Shown here: positions 16,857 through 27,800 of the stretch, one piece after another
Layout of the letters: every line of letters starts with the position of its first letter
Position numbering within the stretch: position 1 is the first letter of the stretch
Assembly: GCF_034092465.1 (NCBI RefSeq)
Contig: NZ_CP139303.1
Location: 1 to 64,000, forward strand
DNA from: Prochlorococcus sp. MIT 1223
GTDB lineage: Bacteria > Cyanobacteriota > Cyanobacteriia > PCC-6307 > Cyanobiaceae
Length of the DNA stretch: 64,000 nt
Reading direction: 5' to 3'
Translations under genes and position numbers: made by a program
Notes under the pieces: model-generated
Seen by the model: only the letters and a program-made list of their open reading frames with translations
Told to the model about the DNA's origin: nothing
Database searches by the model: none

Positions 16857-16905
16857 AAAGACAAAAAAAAGAGGTGGTAAACTACCACCTCTTTTTTTTG
16901 TCTTT
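16857..16905. terminator. Long perfect inverted repeat / bidirectional terminator after petE
   Basis: The arms 16857-16879 and 16883-16905 are perfectly complementary over 23 bp, with a 3-base loop (AAC). The inner GC-rich part GAGGTGGTA / TACCACCTC is flanked by eight A and eight T, so it gives a hairpin plus U-tract in both directions. It starts 5 bases after the petE stop codon on the minus strand and so ends the petE transcript. It would also stop any plus-strand RNA from the clpB-petE gap. Confidence 0.92.
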
Positions 16906-16909
16906 AAGG

Positions 16910-17269
16910 CTAGTTAACAACAACTTTTCCTACCATTCCAGCGCCTCTGTGAGGCTCGCAATAGAAATCATAGGTACCAGAGTCGCTAAATGTTCTTTCC
17001 CATGACTCACCAGGAGCAAATGCTAGGTCTGGATGACTTAGGTCGTCATTTCCATCGAAAACTGCATTGTGAGGTGCAAGCTTGTTGTTTACAAATTTAA
17101 CTGTGTCACCAGCGCTTATATTGACTGTGCTTGGCTCAAATGCAAGCATTCCAGCATCTGTGCCAAGTTTAACTTCTACGGTTTTTGCTTGAGCTGAGGA
17201 TACTCCTAGTGAAACAACCAGGAACAAGGAAAAGGCAGCAGCAGCAAGTGATCGAAAAAAGGAAATCAT
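16910..17269 (-). CDS. petE: Plastocyanin
   Basis: Blue copper protein of the thylakoid lumen that carries electrons from cytochrome b6f to photosystem I. A signal peptide (1-28, cut after AQA) is followed by a mature domain of about 91 residues with the four type-1 copper ligands: His67 (APHN), Cys104 and His107 (YCEPH) and Met112 (GAGMVG). The mature part is a little shorter than plant plastocyanins, mainly in the loop after His67. It lies 25 bases downstream of the epimerase gene. A TATATAAAG stretch just upstream may be its own -10 region. A strong terminator follows at once. Confidence 0.97.
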   Translation of the reverse strand: MISFFRSLAAAAFSLFLVVSLGVSSAQAKTVEVKLGTDAGMLAFEPSTVNISAGDTVKFVNNKLAPHNAVFDGNDDLSHPDLAFAPGESWERTFSDSGTYDFYCEPHRGAGMVGKVVVN

Positions 17270-17294
17270 TCGGTTCTTTATCTCTTTATATAGT

Positions 17295-18299
17295 TTAGCT
17301 TCTTTTGTGCTTTTTTTTCCTATTTATTCCTGAAACATGTAATACCTCGTTTAGTGTCTTTGCGTAACTCCTCCCTCCAAAACTCTCGGGCGTAGTTATT
17401 GGGTCGTGAATAAAATTTTTTTGTTTGATGCAGAATCTATCCCAAGTTGTCAGTTTTATTGGAAGAATTTTTATTAGCAATTCAATTAACCAATTCGTTA
17501 AGGGAATAGCGGGTGTGTTAATCATGCCTTTCCAATTTAAAAGAGTTTTGATTGCTTCATTCACCGAAATAGCCTCTTGACCTAAAACTAATTTCTTTAT
17601 CCCAAGTTGATTCTCATCAGAATAAGGCCCATTAGGAGTAGTTGCTAAATGTCCGCATATAAATGCTATATCAGCAGCATGAATGAAATGAAATCTAGAA
17701 AATAATTTTATCCAGCGAGCGAGCCATAGCCATTCACATGCTTTGTTAAGGCCTTCCGTTAAGTAACTTGTTGGATAGATGCATTTTCTATCTACTCTTC
17801 CGCCAAAGACAAGAGTTGGAAATATTGCAATTATTTTGTCAGAAAAAGAATGCTCTTGTAATTCTTTAAAGCATCTAGCTTTCGTTTGGATGTATTCTGT
17901 TCCGTATCTAAAGGCTTCGGGAAGTGGAGAAAGATTATGTTTAAGAATACTGGCTGTTGAAAAGTAGATAATTTGTTCAATTTTCTCTGGGTTAAGAAGA
18001 TCTAAAAGTTTTTCAACTGCAATTACATTTACTTCATAGGCTCTGCTTGGATCTCCCCATGCAGTTGCAGTATGAATAACTCTTGTGACAGTTGACAATT
18101 CATTTGCAAAAATGCCTGGTTGTCTTAAATCTCCAACTATTAACTGAACTCTTGGATGATTTGAATCTATCGCGGTGAGCTTGGATGGATCTCTTAACCA
18201 AAGGAGAAGATCTGCTTCGGTATTTTTAAGTAACCAAGTGGCTGTGTATTGCCCTACACAGCCACTTGCTCCTGTTATTAGTATTCGAGCCTTTTTCAA
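17295..18299 (-). CDS. NAD(P)-dependent epimerase/dehydratase family protein
   Basis: Extended short-chain dehydrogenase of 334 residues. It has an N-terminal Rossmann fold with TGASGCVGQ (9-17), an acidic GDLRQP segment (56-61), and an active-site-type YxxxK (Tyr136-Lys140, in EYIQTK). FPTLVFGG and HFIHAADIA match the substrate-domain signature of the atypical and 3-beta-HSD-like groups. The substrate is unknown; it could act on a nucleotide sugar, a lipid or a pigment precursor. It lies between hemE (10-bp gap) and petE on the same strand. Confidence 0.85.
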   Translation of the reverse strand: MKKARILITGASGCVGQYTATWLLKNTEADLLLWLRDPSKLTAIDSNHPRVQLIVGDLRQPGIFANELSTVTRVIHTATAWGDPSRAYEVNVIAVEKLLDLLNPEKIEQIIYFSTASILKHNLSPLPEAFRYGTEYIQTKARCFKELQEHSFSDKIIAIFPTLVFGGRVDRKCIYPTSYLTEGLNKACEWLWLARWIKLFSRFHFIHAADIAFICGHLATTPNGPYSDENQLGIKKLVLGQEAISVNEAIKTLLNWKGMINTPAIPLTNWLIELLIKILPIKLTTWDRFCIKQKNFIHDPITTPESFGGRSYAKTLNEVLHVSGINRKKKHKRS

Positions 18300-18309
18300 G
18301 AATCAGTAA

Positions 18310-19356
18310 TTAAATATATTCATTGATACTTTTTCCAGTCTCAAAGAAAATTTTTGCATTATCTTCTGGAGTCCCTGGGAGAATTCCATGCCCAAGATTG
18401 AGGATATGAGATCTTCCTTTGGCCTTTTTTACGGTATCTATAATTCTTTCTTTAATGGCATTTGGTGAGCCAAATAGTAGGCCAGGATCAACATTCCCTT
18501 GAATCCCTATTCCCTTTGGAAGTCTTGCACATCCTTCTGCCATATCAACGGTCCAATCAAGAGAAACAATATCTACCCCTGTACTACCCATTCTTTCTAT
18601 TACTCCTGCACTCCCAGAAATATATAGAATTACGGGAGTATTAGGATGAGTTTCTTTAACTAGATCTACGACTTTCTTCTGATAAGGAGCTGCAAACGTG
18701 TCGTAATCGATGGGACTCAATTGTCCAGCCCAGGAGTCAAACATTTGAACTACTTGCGCACCTGAATCAATTTGATAACGCAGATAAATTGCAATTGATT
18801 CAGCAAAATGGTTAAGAAGTTTATGGAGTAAGTCGGGTTCTTGGAAGGCCATCGACTTAATTATTGAATAATTTTTACTGCTTTTTCCTTCTACGACATA
18901 CGCTGCAAGAGTCCATGGAGCTCCAACGAATCCCAATACAGCTGCTTCATTTTTAACACTTTCTCTTAACCTCCCAAGAACTTCTCCAACAAAGCCCATG
19001 CTTTCTGCTGGAACTAGTTTTCTCAGAGAGCTGACCTGATCAATATTTCTTATTGGATCTTGAATTATTGGTCCTTTGCTTTCAATAATGTCAAATTGAA
19101 TACCCATGCCAGGCAAGGGAGTAAGAATATCTGAAAAAAGTATTACACCATCTGGCTTGAAGGCTCTAAATGGTTGCATAGATATTTCATAAGACAAATC
19201 TGGGTTTTCAGATCTATCCCTGAAACTGGGATAGCGATCACGCAGATCTCGGTATACCTGCATATACCTTCCAGCTTGGCGCATCATCCAAACTGGTGGA
19301 CGATCTACTGATTCACCACAGGCTGCACGAAGTAATAAGGGCTTAGAATTACTCAT
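18310..19356 (-). CDS. hemE: Uroporphyrinogen decarboxylase
   Basis: HemE removes four carboxyl groups from uroporphyrinogen III to give coproporphyrinogen III, on the shared route to haem, chlorophyll and bilins. It is a cofactor-free TIM barrel. The substrate-binding [13 protein letters not shown] is at 20-32, FSDILTP with the key Asp at about 94-100, [10 protein letters not shown] in the middle, and the C-terminal [15 protein letters not shown] is the second family signature. The length of 348 is normal. It sits 146 bp downstream of glgB and 10 bp ahead of the epimerase gene. Confidence 0.97.
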   Translation of the reverse strand: MSNSKPLLLRAACGESVDRPPVWMMRQAGRYMQVYRDLRDRYPSFRDRSENPDLSYEISMQPFRAFKPDGVILFSDILTPLPGMGIQFDIIESKGPIIQDPIRNIDQVSSLRKLVPAESMGFVGEVLGRLRESVKNEAAVLGFVGAPWTLAAYVVEGKSSKNYSIIKSMAFQEPDLLHKLLNHFAESIAIYLRYQIDSGAQVVQMFDSWAGQLSPIDYDTFAAPYQKKVVDLVKETHPNTPVILYISGSAGVIERMGSTGVDIVSLDWTVDMAEGCARLPKGIGIQGNVDPGLLFGSPNAIKERIIDTVKKAKGRSHILNLGHGILPGTPEDNAKIFFETGKSINEYI

Positions 19357-19502
19357 TCGTAGGACGATATCAAGCGAGAAACTTACTAGACGCTGGCCCT
19401 ATTAGTGCCCATTGGGCAATTGATAAGGAATCTTCTTCACACCTTTTTGGATTTTGGAATTTTTAAAAAGTGCGTTTTCATGTGTCTGGCGACTCTTTAT
19501 TT

Positions 19503-21785
19503 TCAAGAACCTTTTCCAATTGACTTAGATGGATTGTGCTTTAGCACTAGAACACTAAGAGGTGGTAATGATAAATCGATGGAATAATCGTAACCATGAA
19601 TATGCCATTCATCCGTAAATTTACCTCCCATATTGCCCATATTTGAGCCCCCATAGTTTTCCCCATCAGTATTTAGAAGCTCTTCATAGAACCCATTGAC
19701 GGGTACTCCAACTTTGTAGTTTGAGTGGCCTTGAGGTGTGAAATTAGCTATAACAACAAGCCATTCTCCATCCGTTTTCTCCCTTCTCATGAAACTGATT
19801 ACAGAGTTTTTATTGTCATTACAATCAATCCATTGGAAACCATATTCGTCAAAATCGTCTTTCCATAATGCAGGCTGAGATTTATAAAGCTTGTTAAGAT
19901 CTGAAATTAATCTTTGAATACCTTTATGGGGTTCATATTTCGTAAGTTCCCACTCAAGATCATCCCATACATTCCATTCTTTTCTTTGCCCAAACTCCAT
20001 ACCCATAAAGATTGTTTTCTTGCCAGGATGAGTCCACATATAGGCCAGAAGTGCTCTTGTGTTTGCATGCTTTTGCCAGTCGTCACCTGGCATCTTATTT
20101 AATAAATTACTTTTGCCATGAACTACTTCATCATGACTTAGTGCAAGCATAAAGTTTTCAGTAAAGTTATAACAAATTGAGAAAGTTACATTGTTTTGGT
20201 GAAATTGTCTAAACCATGGATCTAGTTCAAAATAATCAAGCATGTCATGCATCCAACCCATATTCCATTTGAGGTTGAATCCTAGTCCTCCTATATCAGT
20301 AGGTTGAGTGACTCCTGGCCAAGTTGTTGACTCTTCTGCAATTGATAGAGCACCAGCAAAATTTTGAAAAAGAACATGATTTGCTTGTTGAAGGAATTTA
20401 ACAGCTTCAAAATTTTCATTTCCGCCATTCTCATTTGGGATCCATTCTCCTTCAGGCCTTAAATAATCCCTATAAAGCATTGAGGCAACAGCATCAACAC
20501 GTATTCCATCAATATGAAATTGATCAAACCAATAAATTAAATTTGCGACAAGGAAATTACGAACCTCATTTCGACTGTAATTAAAAATTAGGGTCCCCCA
20601 TTCTTTATGCTCTCCAATTCGAGGATCTGAATGTTCATAAAGATGACTCCCATCAAAGAAGGCCAAACCATGACTATCTTTTGGGAAATGTCCAGGTACC
20701 CAATCTAAAATTATTCCAATGCCTTCCTGATGACATCTATCAACAAATGCTCTGAATTCATTAGGAGATCCATATCTACTTGTTGGTGCATACCATCCAG
20801 TAACTTGATATCCCCATGAGCCATCAAACGGATGCTCTGATATTGGCATTAACTCAATATGAGTAAAACCTTTCTCTTTGATATAGGGAATTAATTTGTC
20901 TGCAAGTTCTTTGTAAGTTAAAAGTCTTGTACCAGGCTTTAATTCAGCGGCTGGAACGCATTCTCTTGCTTCTCCGGTCTTTTCTATAAATGGTTCGTTA
21001 GCAGAAGCGTGCAACCAACTACCTAGATGCATTTCATAAACTGCAATAGGTTGATCAAGGGGATTACTTGTGTCTCGATTGTTAATCCAATGAGAATCCT
21101 CCCAATCGTAATTATTTAATTTAGATACGATCGAGCCGGTTGCCGGTCTTATTTCATGGTGGAAGCCATAAGGATCAGCTTTTTGGTAGCAGTGTCCCTC
21201 TTGAGAGCGTATCTCATACTTGTAAAGGCAACCTTCATTGATTCCTGGAATGAATAATTCCCAAATACCTCCAAGCCTTTTTTGCATTGGATGATGCCGA
21301 CCGTCCCAAGAATTAATTTCTCCAATAACAGAAACGCTTCTAGCATTTGGAGCCCAAAGGCAAAACATCGAACCCTTAACTCCTTCTCTTTCGACAAGGT
21401 GAGCGCCCATCTTTTCCCAAATATGATGATGATTCCCTTCAGCAAAAAGATGCCTATCTACTTCTCCCATCCATTCATCTCTAAAAGCCCAAGGATCATT
21501 TTGAATATGTTGTATTGCTGCTCTATTGACTTTTAATTGATATTTGGAACCAGGGTTTTTACTGAGGATTGTCTCGAAAATCCATGGATGATTTGGATTG
21601 GTTAGTTCAATTTCTTGTTGGTTAATTAATAGACATACCTTCTCTGCCTCAGGTACCCAAGCTCTAATTATCCATTTATCTTCATGTGCTTGAGGCCCTA
21701 GGATAGAAAAGGGACTGTCATGTTTGCACTCTGAAAGCTTTTGCCCTTCTTTGGCCAGCCAGTCGAAAATAACACTTGTAGCCAT
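19503..21785 (-). CDS. glgB: 1,4-alpha-glucan branching enzyme
   Basis: GlgB makes the alpha-1,6 branches of glycogen. It is a 760-residue GH13 enzyme with N1 and CBM48-type beta-sandwich domains (about 1-240, with [19 protein letters not shown]), the (beta/alpha)8 barrel, and a C-terminal beta domain. The nucleophile is Asp431 ([15 protein letters not shown]) and the acid/base Glu484 (SIAEES). Both lie exactly 26 residues later than D405 and E458 of E. coli Glg[11 protein letters not shown] (about 549-558) carries the third acidic residue. It is followed by hemE on the same strand and begins 20 bases after the stop of the CocE-type hydrolase gene. Confidence 0.97.
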   Translation of the reverse strand: MATSVIFDWLAKEGQKLSECKHDSPFSILGPQAHEDKWIIRAWVPEAEKVCLLINQQEIELTNPNHPWIFETILSKNPGSKYQLKVNRAAIQHIQNDPWAFRDEWMGEVDRHLFAEGNHHHIWEKMGAHLVEREGVKGSMFCLWAPNARSVSVIGEINSWDGRHHPMQKRLGGIWELFIPGINEGCLYKYEIRSQEGHCYQKADPYGFHHEIRPATGSIVSKLNNYDWEDSHWINNRDTSNPLDQPIAVYEMHLGSWLHASANEPFIEKTGEARECVPAAELKPGTRLLTYKELADKLIPYIKEKGFTHIELMPISEHPFDGSWGYQVTGWYAPTSRYGSPNEFRAFVDRCHQEGIGIILDWVPGHFPKDSHGLAFFDGSHLYEHSDPRIGEHKEWGTLIFNYSRNEVRNFLVANLIYWFDQFHIDGIRVDAVASMLYRDYLRPEGEWIPNENGGNENFEAVKFLQQANHVLFQNFAGALSIAEESTTWPGVTQPTDIGGLGFNLKWNMGWMHDMLDYFELDPWFRQFHQNNVTFSICYNFTENFMLALSHDEVVHGKSNLLNKMPGDDWQKHANTRALLAYMWTHPGKKTIFMGMEFGQRKEWNVWDDLEWELTKYEPHKGIQRLISDLNKLYKSQPALWKDDFDEYGFQWIDCNDNKNSVISFMRREKTDGEWLVVIANFTPQGHSNYKVGVPVNGFYEELLNTDGENYGGSNMGNMGGKFTDEWHIHGYDYSIDLSLPPLSVLVLKHNPSKSIGKGS

Positions 21786-21805
21786 GATGGACTGGAGATG
21801 TGAAG

Positions 21806-23425
21806 TTAGAGCTTAATCTGCTTACCGCCCTTTCTTGAGATTTCTTGATCAAGAAGGGGAGAGATATAAAGCTTTGATTTTGAAATATTAATTGAAATAG
21901 TAGTAACCAAGCAATCAGAGTCTGGGGCTCCACAAGAAAGATTATCGTCCCCTGGGTTGATCCCAATAGCTGGCCATGCAGCTCCAGCAATTGATAGACG
22001 AAGTCTGGTGCCTTCTTTGAAGTCAGCAAGTAAGGGTTGAAGTTTTATTTTTCTTACTTTGGGTTCCATTGCATTAGTTCCAATAACTCTTAGAAAACCA
22101 GTTGAAAGTTGTGAAACTTTTGTTTGCTCTTCATTAACTATTGATAAGGCTATGTAAATATCAAACCCCTTCTTATCTGATGAAGCTTCTAATTCAACTA
22201 TTGGTATACCTTCTAGTCTGATTAACTTATTTAATTTAGAAGTAGTAAAAGTAGCTACGTCAAATCTTTTGTCTAATTCCTTCCTGTCTGTCTCGCCAGG
22301 CTGAGGGCTTAAATGTCCACCTATAGCTGGGAATGGTCTCCAGGGGTCATGGACTATAACAATATGTCCAGAGCTATTTGAGTTGCTTTTTAAAATCCCA
22401 TCATCAGTATTTACACAAGCTTTGCCCTCTGTGGCTAACCCCCACCATTCGGGCATTATTTTGCTATTAAATTCTGATTTTTCCCATTTCTTAGTGGTTA
22501 AATTCCAGAGATGTTTATAGTTCGATGAGAAACCTAATTTAGTTTGTTCTTGAAGATGGTATTTAAAAAAATTCAGTAACAGATGCTCAGTCCCCTCCCA
22601 CCATTGTAGATGAGTTGCAGGCCCAATATGTAGGTAAGGTCTACCTCCAGCTTGTAAAGCATGTTGATAGATATCAAGTATTCCAATTAAATGAGGATCC
22701 CACCAACCTCCAATTAAAAGCATAGGTTTAATTAGCCAATCTTTTGAGGGTTTATGGATAGTCCAACTTTTCGAATTGTTTTTTGATTTATTGAGCCATT
22801 GCATTGCCATCCCTTGAGGATCATATTTTTCTAATATTTGAGGCCCATCTCTAAGGTAGCTTCCATTTTCAAGACTTTTTCTTATCTCTAACCATCCATT
22901 CTTATTTTTAAGACGTTTAACTTTTTGTGCAGCCAGTTGTAATCCCCAAGAGAGCCCTATGTGCCACCAAAAAGCACCACCCTCGCAACTCCAGTGATCG
23001 CTCTCATTAAGTCCTGTCATGGCTGGGGCTAAGCAGTCAGGAGGTGTTGAATTAGGTATTGAAACTAGTTGAGTAAGGCCTTGGTATGAGAATCCATATG
23101 TACCTAATAAGCCATTGCATTCAGGTAAATCCCTAACCCATTTATGAGTTCTAGTTGTATCAGAAGCTTCTTGCGAAAACCCTGAAAAATCACCTTCAGA
23201 GCTACCTTGTCCGCGAACATCTTGAATAATTACTAGAAAACCATGGCTCGCAAAGTAACTAGGATGTAGGTAAGTCACTGTTGAAGCAATTTCTTTTCCA
23301 TAAGGTTGTCGCATCAATAAGGCTGGCCAAGGGCCCCTTCCATTATTGGGAAGCCATACTCTTGAGCTTAGTTTTACTCCATCATCAAGAATTAAATATT
23401 CATCTCTATAGCTTATTTTTTCCAA
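21806..23425 (-). CDS. CocE/NonD family (Xaa-Pro dipeptidyl-peptidase-like) hydrolase
   Basis: An alpha/beta hydrolase of 539 residues of the X-Pro dipeptidyl-peptidase S15 / cocaine esterase type. [12 protein letters not shown] is the N-terminal strand, and [16 protein letters not shown] (66-80) is a family hallmark. The nucleophile elbow GFSYQG gives Ser113. The catalytic Asp/His are likely in [10 protein letters not shown] and [15 protein letters not shown]-terminal jelly-roll domain ([12 protein letters not shown], about 470-485) matches the family. There is no signal peptide, so it is cytosolic. The natural substrate, a proline peptide or an ester, is unknown. Confidence 0.87.
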   Translation of the reverse strand: MEKISYRDEYLILDDGVKLSSRVWLPNNGRGPWPALLMRQPYGKEIASTVTYLHPSYFASHGFLVIIQDVRGQGSSEGDFSGFSQEASDTTRTHKWVRDLPECNGLLGTYGFSYQGLTQLVSIPNSTPPDCLAPAMTGLNESDHWSCEGGAFWWHIGLSWGLQLAAQKVKRLKNKNGWLEIRKSLENGSYLRDGPQILEKYDPQGMAMQWLNKSKNNSKSWTIHKPSKDWLIKPMLLIGGWWDPHLIGILDIYQHALQAGGRPYLHIGPATHLQWWEGTEHLLLNFFKYHLQEQTKLGFSSNYKHLWNLTTKKWEKSEFNSKIMPEWWGLATEGKACVNTDDGILKSNSNSSGHIVIVHDPWRPFPAIGGHLSPQPGETDRKELDKRFDVATFTTSKLNKLIRLEGIPIVELEASSDKKGFDIYIALSIVNEEQTKVSQLSTGFLRVIGTNAMEPKVRKIKLQPLLADFKEGTRLRLSIAGAAWPAIGINPGDDNLSCGAPDSDCLVTTISINISKSKLYISPLLDQEISRKGGKQIKL

Positions 23426-23439
23426 GACTTCTAAATTTT

Positions 23440-23706
23440 TCAGACAACATCAGGACAATGTAGTCCCCTAACGTACATTGAAATTATTTCAGCATCTATT
23501 GAGCTAAGGTTTCGCTTTCTGGAAATAGATAAAATAGATTCCTTTGAACTTGCTGATATTCCTTTAGCATTAAGAGCTTTGAATTTTGAACATAAGGCAA
23601 TAGCTTCTTTAGGATTTCTCTTGACACTTTCTAACAGAGTAGATTGAGCCTGCGACAATGAATTAGAGCTAAGAAGTGCGATAGTTAGTGCAATTATGTA
23701 GCCCAT
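23440..23706 (-). CDS. Small exported protein of unknown function
   Basis: An 88-residue protein with a signal peptide (MGYIIALTIALLSSNSLSQA, about 1-20) and a short mature domain with two cysteines (ALCSKF and GLHCPDVV), which may form a disulfide in the periplasm or lumen. No domain was recognised. It lies 14 bp upstream of the CocE-type hydrolase gene and 68 bp downstream of the DUF4332 gene, all on the minus strand. Confidence 0.65.
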   Translation of the reverse strand: MGYIIALTIALLSSNSLSQAQSTLLESVKRNPKEAIALCSKFKALNAKGISASSKESILSISRKRNLSSIDAEIISMYVRGLHCPDVV

Positions 23707-23774
23707 AATTGGTTTGTATTTATTCTGAATAGTTCTTTGATTATATAGCTATTTTAAGGCCCTAAGAAATCTTG

Positions 23775-24200
23775 TTAATGTTGCTTTTGGTCTAAGCCGA
23801 TTTGATGATTGTGTTTAATTGCTTTTGTAATTAATGAATGAGCTTTTTGGAGATTAATAATGGGTTGTCGACCAGTCTTTAGGAAACGTTCAAAACGACC
23901 AGTCTTTTGGACCAATTCTGCAGGGGATAATACAGACAAAGCTTGAATAGTTGATACTCCTGAATGCATCAGTAAAGCGGCTTCTCCTAAAGAAACTTTA
24001 AGATCACAGATAAGATTAGCTATACACCGTAGTCGTTTGAGATTCCTTGAGGTGGCCATTGTTGTTTGGGTTATTTTTGTTAGTTCCTCATCTTTTAATC
24101 TCTTGATTTGAGCCCATGAATTTATTCCTAGTGACAAAAGAATTTTCTTTTCTTCTTGAAAATTTTTTGGAATGTTTTTAAAGGGGTCTTGTGTTTTCAA
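23775..24200 (-). CDS. DUF4332-like (helix-hairpin-helix) protein
   Basis: A 141-residue all-helical soluble protein with two helix-hairpin-helix-like units: LLSLGINSWAQIKRLKDEELTKI and LLMHSGVSTIQALSVLSPAELVQKTGRF. This fits DUF4332, a domain of tandem HhH motifs found mainly in cyanobacteria. HhH motifs can bind DNA without sequence specificity, but binding is not shown here. Its start codon overlaps the ycf51 stop by 4 bp (ATGA), so the two are translationally coupled. Confidence 0.72.
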   Translation of the reverse strand: MKTQDPFKNIPKNFQEEKKILLSLGINSWAQIKRLKDEELTKITQTTMATSRNLKRLRCIANLICDLKVSLGEAALLMHSGVSTIQALSVLSPAELVQKTGRFERFLKTGRQPIINLQKAHSLITKAIKHNHQIGLDQKQH

Positions 24201-24766
24201 CCTAGATCCGTTTGAATTTCGATTTGCTGGGAATCATCTTCGATTAGATCTGCTTCTGTTTTTATTTGACTTGGGATTTCCCCATCAGTATTCAGATCAA
24301 TTGAGTTGGGAATAGGCAAGGTGATGTTCTTTACAACATCTCTTAGGACTTCTCCTATAATTACTGGTTTACTAACTCCATTTCCTAAGTCTTCTACTTT
24401 CCTCAGACGAACATTAACTAAAGATCTATTTCTTCCTACACCCTTTAGGTTACTAGCTATTTGTTCAAGGGTCGGTTGTATTGCTTCTTTTGGAAAGTCA
24501 TTAGGTGCTTGGGCTACGACAAGGTCGTAACCATTGTCATAAACGATTGGGGTATATATAGCACCTTCAATGTTAATGGGAGGCCTATAACTTTCTGTAA
24601 ATGCCCAACAACTTGCAGAAAGTAAGAGGGTGAATATAGTTGACCCAACAAGCCTAAACTTGCCATTCCAATTGAATATGAAAAATAAAATAGTGAGTAT
24701 TAGTAGGACTAATCCTAACCACGCAAACCAAGTGGTTGCATCTTGAAGTATTTGAGAAATGGACAT
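24197..24766 (-). CDS. ycf51: Ycf51 family protein (DUF2518)
   Basis: A 189-residue protein with two N-terminal hydrophobic helices (about 15-31 and 38-56), then a soluble domain (IYTPIVYDNGYDLVVAQAPNDFPKEAIQPTLEQIASNLKGVGR) and an acidic C-terminal tail. This matches Ycf51, a gene kept in some red-lineage plastids and cyanobacteria. The function is unknown to me. It is divergent from the TamB-like gene (65 bp) and overlaps the DUF4332 gene by 4 bp. Confidence 0.8.
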   Translation of the reverse strand: MSISQILQDATTWFAWLGLVLLILTILFFIFNWNGKFRLVGSTIFTLLLSASCWAFTESYRPPINIEGAIYTPIVYDNGYDLVVAQAPNDFPKEAIQPTLEQIASNLKGVGRNRSLVNVRLRKVEDLGNGVSKPVIIGEVLRDVVKNITLPIPNSIDLNTDGEIPSQIKTEADLIEDDSQQIEIQTDLG

Positions 24767-24831
24767 CAGCTGGTGAAGATGACAATCAGTCCTTATATTT
24801 TGATTGCTGCCCTAAAGGTAGATAGAACTTC

Positions 24832-27800
24832 ATGGGAGTAAAGCGAAAATACTTAAAGGTTTTGAGAGCAACTCTCATGGGGGGCTCTTTGATTGCAATA
24901 GGCGTAATTGGTTTTTCTTCTGCAGATTGGTTGGCAAAGAAAATAATTGAGTGGTACCAGCCAAAGTTAGAAGAGGATCTTTCGAAAAAGCTTGGACACC
25001 CTTTGCTAATTGGACAATATAACGGATTAAGGCCCTGGGGCATATCCTTAGGTCCTACAAAATTATTAGCTGGTTATAAAGATAAATCAACAGCGAATGT
25101 ATCTAACTTAAAAGTTCAGGTCGCCCCAATCTCAAGTTTGTTAAATAGGCGTCCAGTACTTATTTTTACTTTAAGTAAGGCAAGAGTTAATTTAACGCGG
25201 AATAATAAAGGTTCTTATTGGGTACTTGGAACATCTAAAGGAAGTAAGTCGCCAAATTTGGAACTTCAATTTCGTCTAAATGATTCTTCTGAGATATTCT
25301 TTGAGCCATCAAAGATATTAGTTAAACCAAATTCCAGGATAAAATTAAATCTCGCTGAAAGTAAGGTTAAGGGAGATTTGAGGCTTGATTTACCTAAATA
25401 TGGCTCTTTGCAAGTAAAGGGAAATGGCAATTGGAATAAATTAGAGTTTGAAGCGAAAGCTGGATTAAGAAAATTTCAGTTAGAAGCTCTTGATGGCGTG
25501 TTGCCAACAAATTTAAGTTTAAAAACGAAAGGTACTGTTAATGGTGCTTTGTACTTAGGTGTGAAAGATGGAACCTTTAGTTGTGAAGGAGCACTAGGTA
25601 TTTATGGATTCCATCTTGAAGGTGGGGCCTTGAAGGATTCCTTGACATCAAATAATGCAGCATTAACTTGTCAAGATAATTTAGTTCGCTTGCCATTAAC
25701 TACTTTTAAATATGGAATATGGACTGCTGATATTACCGGAAATATTCCTTTTGATGATTCGAAAAACTTAAGATTGGGACTCTCTTCCTTAGTAAAGATT
25801 GAAGATAACTCTCAGGCGAGATTAGAGCTGAAGGCATCGTTACCTTTTTTCTTTAAAGAAGCAGGTTTGACTGCTGGTGTTTTAGTAGCTGACTTTACTT
25901 TGGATGACTATCCTTTAAATTCTTTAGGAGCATTCACTGGGCAATCATTATCTGGAAACCTTTCATCAAATGGCAAAGTTGAAGGTCCGTTATCTGAATT
26001 GACTACAAATTTGTCTTTTTCACTAGAAAACCCTCAATTCAGTAGTATTCGCTTACAAGAAAAATGGAGTGGAAATTTTATAGGTTTTTCTGGTAAAGGA
26101 GGAGAGTTGGAGATGAAATCTGTTGGAGCAGCCCTCCCTGCAAGCATTTCTGCAAATCTTGATGCAAATTGGGGTTTAGATTTTTTAACGATTAGACGCT
26201 TAGGTGGAGACATCTCTGTGACCAGAGATCAGCAGAGTTATGTATGGTCGGCTCGAGATTTTAGGTTGGATCGAATTGAACTAGCTCTTCCTCCTGAAAA
26301 GAGATTTAAAAGAATCTTTGGTAAATTATCTGGCTCTGGGAACTTCGCTCCAAACCCTCTTTCTTTAAACGGCAACTTATTGTTAGGCTATCCAAGATTA
26401 ACAGGTCTTAAGTTAAAAGAAGCTCAGATAGTAGGGAATTACTTTGACAAGACTTACGCCATTAATGGCGAACTTTATCCATTAGATCAAGGGAAAATAT
26501 CTATTTCTACAAAAGGTCGTGTTAATGGATCCTTATGGTCTAGAACAGAGCTAAAAAAAATAAGTCCTGCATGGTTGATTTCAACTGCAATTCAATTACC
26601 AAAAGTTAATATTCAAACACCTTCATCTGATGGACGTGCAAAAGATTTAGGGGGATTTGCTATTAACCCGAAAAGAGAATCTCTTGACAATCAGCTGAGA
26701 GAGTGGATACGTTCGATTATTGCTTTATCAAAAGATCAACAACTAAAGGAGATAAAGGAAATAATTAATCCTAACGATATAAAAGGATTTGTTAATGGTG
26801 TGATTGACGTACAAGGAGAGAATCTACAAAAGCTAAATATTGATTTAAAGGCTTCTGGAAAACTTTGGCCTAAATCTCAAAAGATCAAAAAGGAGACTGA
26901 CATTAAACCATTTGGAGTCACTATTAAGGGACCCTTACAGATTGGTTGGGGTGAATTCACTTTTGAAAATATTCCTTTCTCTCTTCTTTCATTATTCGTA
27001 CCTTCTCCTACTGGTTTGACAGGTATGTTTGGGCTAAATGGTAGATACCGATTGGGAAATAGAAAACCAGAGCTGACTGCGGATCTTGTTTTCAATGAAG
27101 TTGGTTTGGGAAAAAATAAATTGCTTTTAAAGAAAGGAAAGATTGATATTTCAGAATCAATTTTGAAGCTTGATATAAAGCTTCAAAATTCTTTGTCAAC
27201 AAAACCCTTAACTTTAATTGGCGATGTTCCACTGGTTGAGTCTTTGCCAATCAATTTAAGGATAGAAAGTCATGGAGATGGTATTAATTTCGTTGATGAT
27301 TTATTTGAAAATGAAATTGAGTGGAAGGCTGGCAGTGCTGATATTAGGTTGTTGATAACAGGAACGATAGATAAACCAAAGGCAAATGGTTTTTTGGTTC
27401 TAAAGAATGGAGAAATATTGCTCAACGAAAAACTTCTCAATGACATTAACGGTACAATGCTGTTTGACTTTAATAGAGTTGAAATACAACAACTAAGCGC
27501 GAAGGCAGGAGATATAGGTGTAATAAATGGTAGCGGTAATATCTCTTTGTTTAAGGAGGAGGAGGAAAGCAATCCCCTCTCTATAAAAATTAACGGTGTT
27601 AATCTTAAATCTTCTTTCTCAGATGTTCTAGTATCTTCGAAATTAGTAGTACGTGGAGCATTGATTAAACCTGTAATAGGCGGCGAAATTACAGTTGAAA
27701 AAGGTTCGATCTCCACTCAAAGATCTGGAAGTACAAAAAAAAATAAATCTAAATCTAAAAAGATATCTAATGGATATGGAATGAGTAAAACCATTCAATT

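Noticed and set aside
27270-27716. 148-codon antisense frame inside the TamB-like gene
   Set aside because: Ser/Pro-rich shadow of the opposite strand coding sequence, without a motif or spacing typical of genes.
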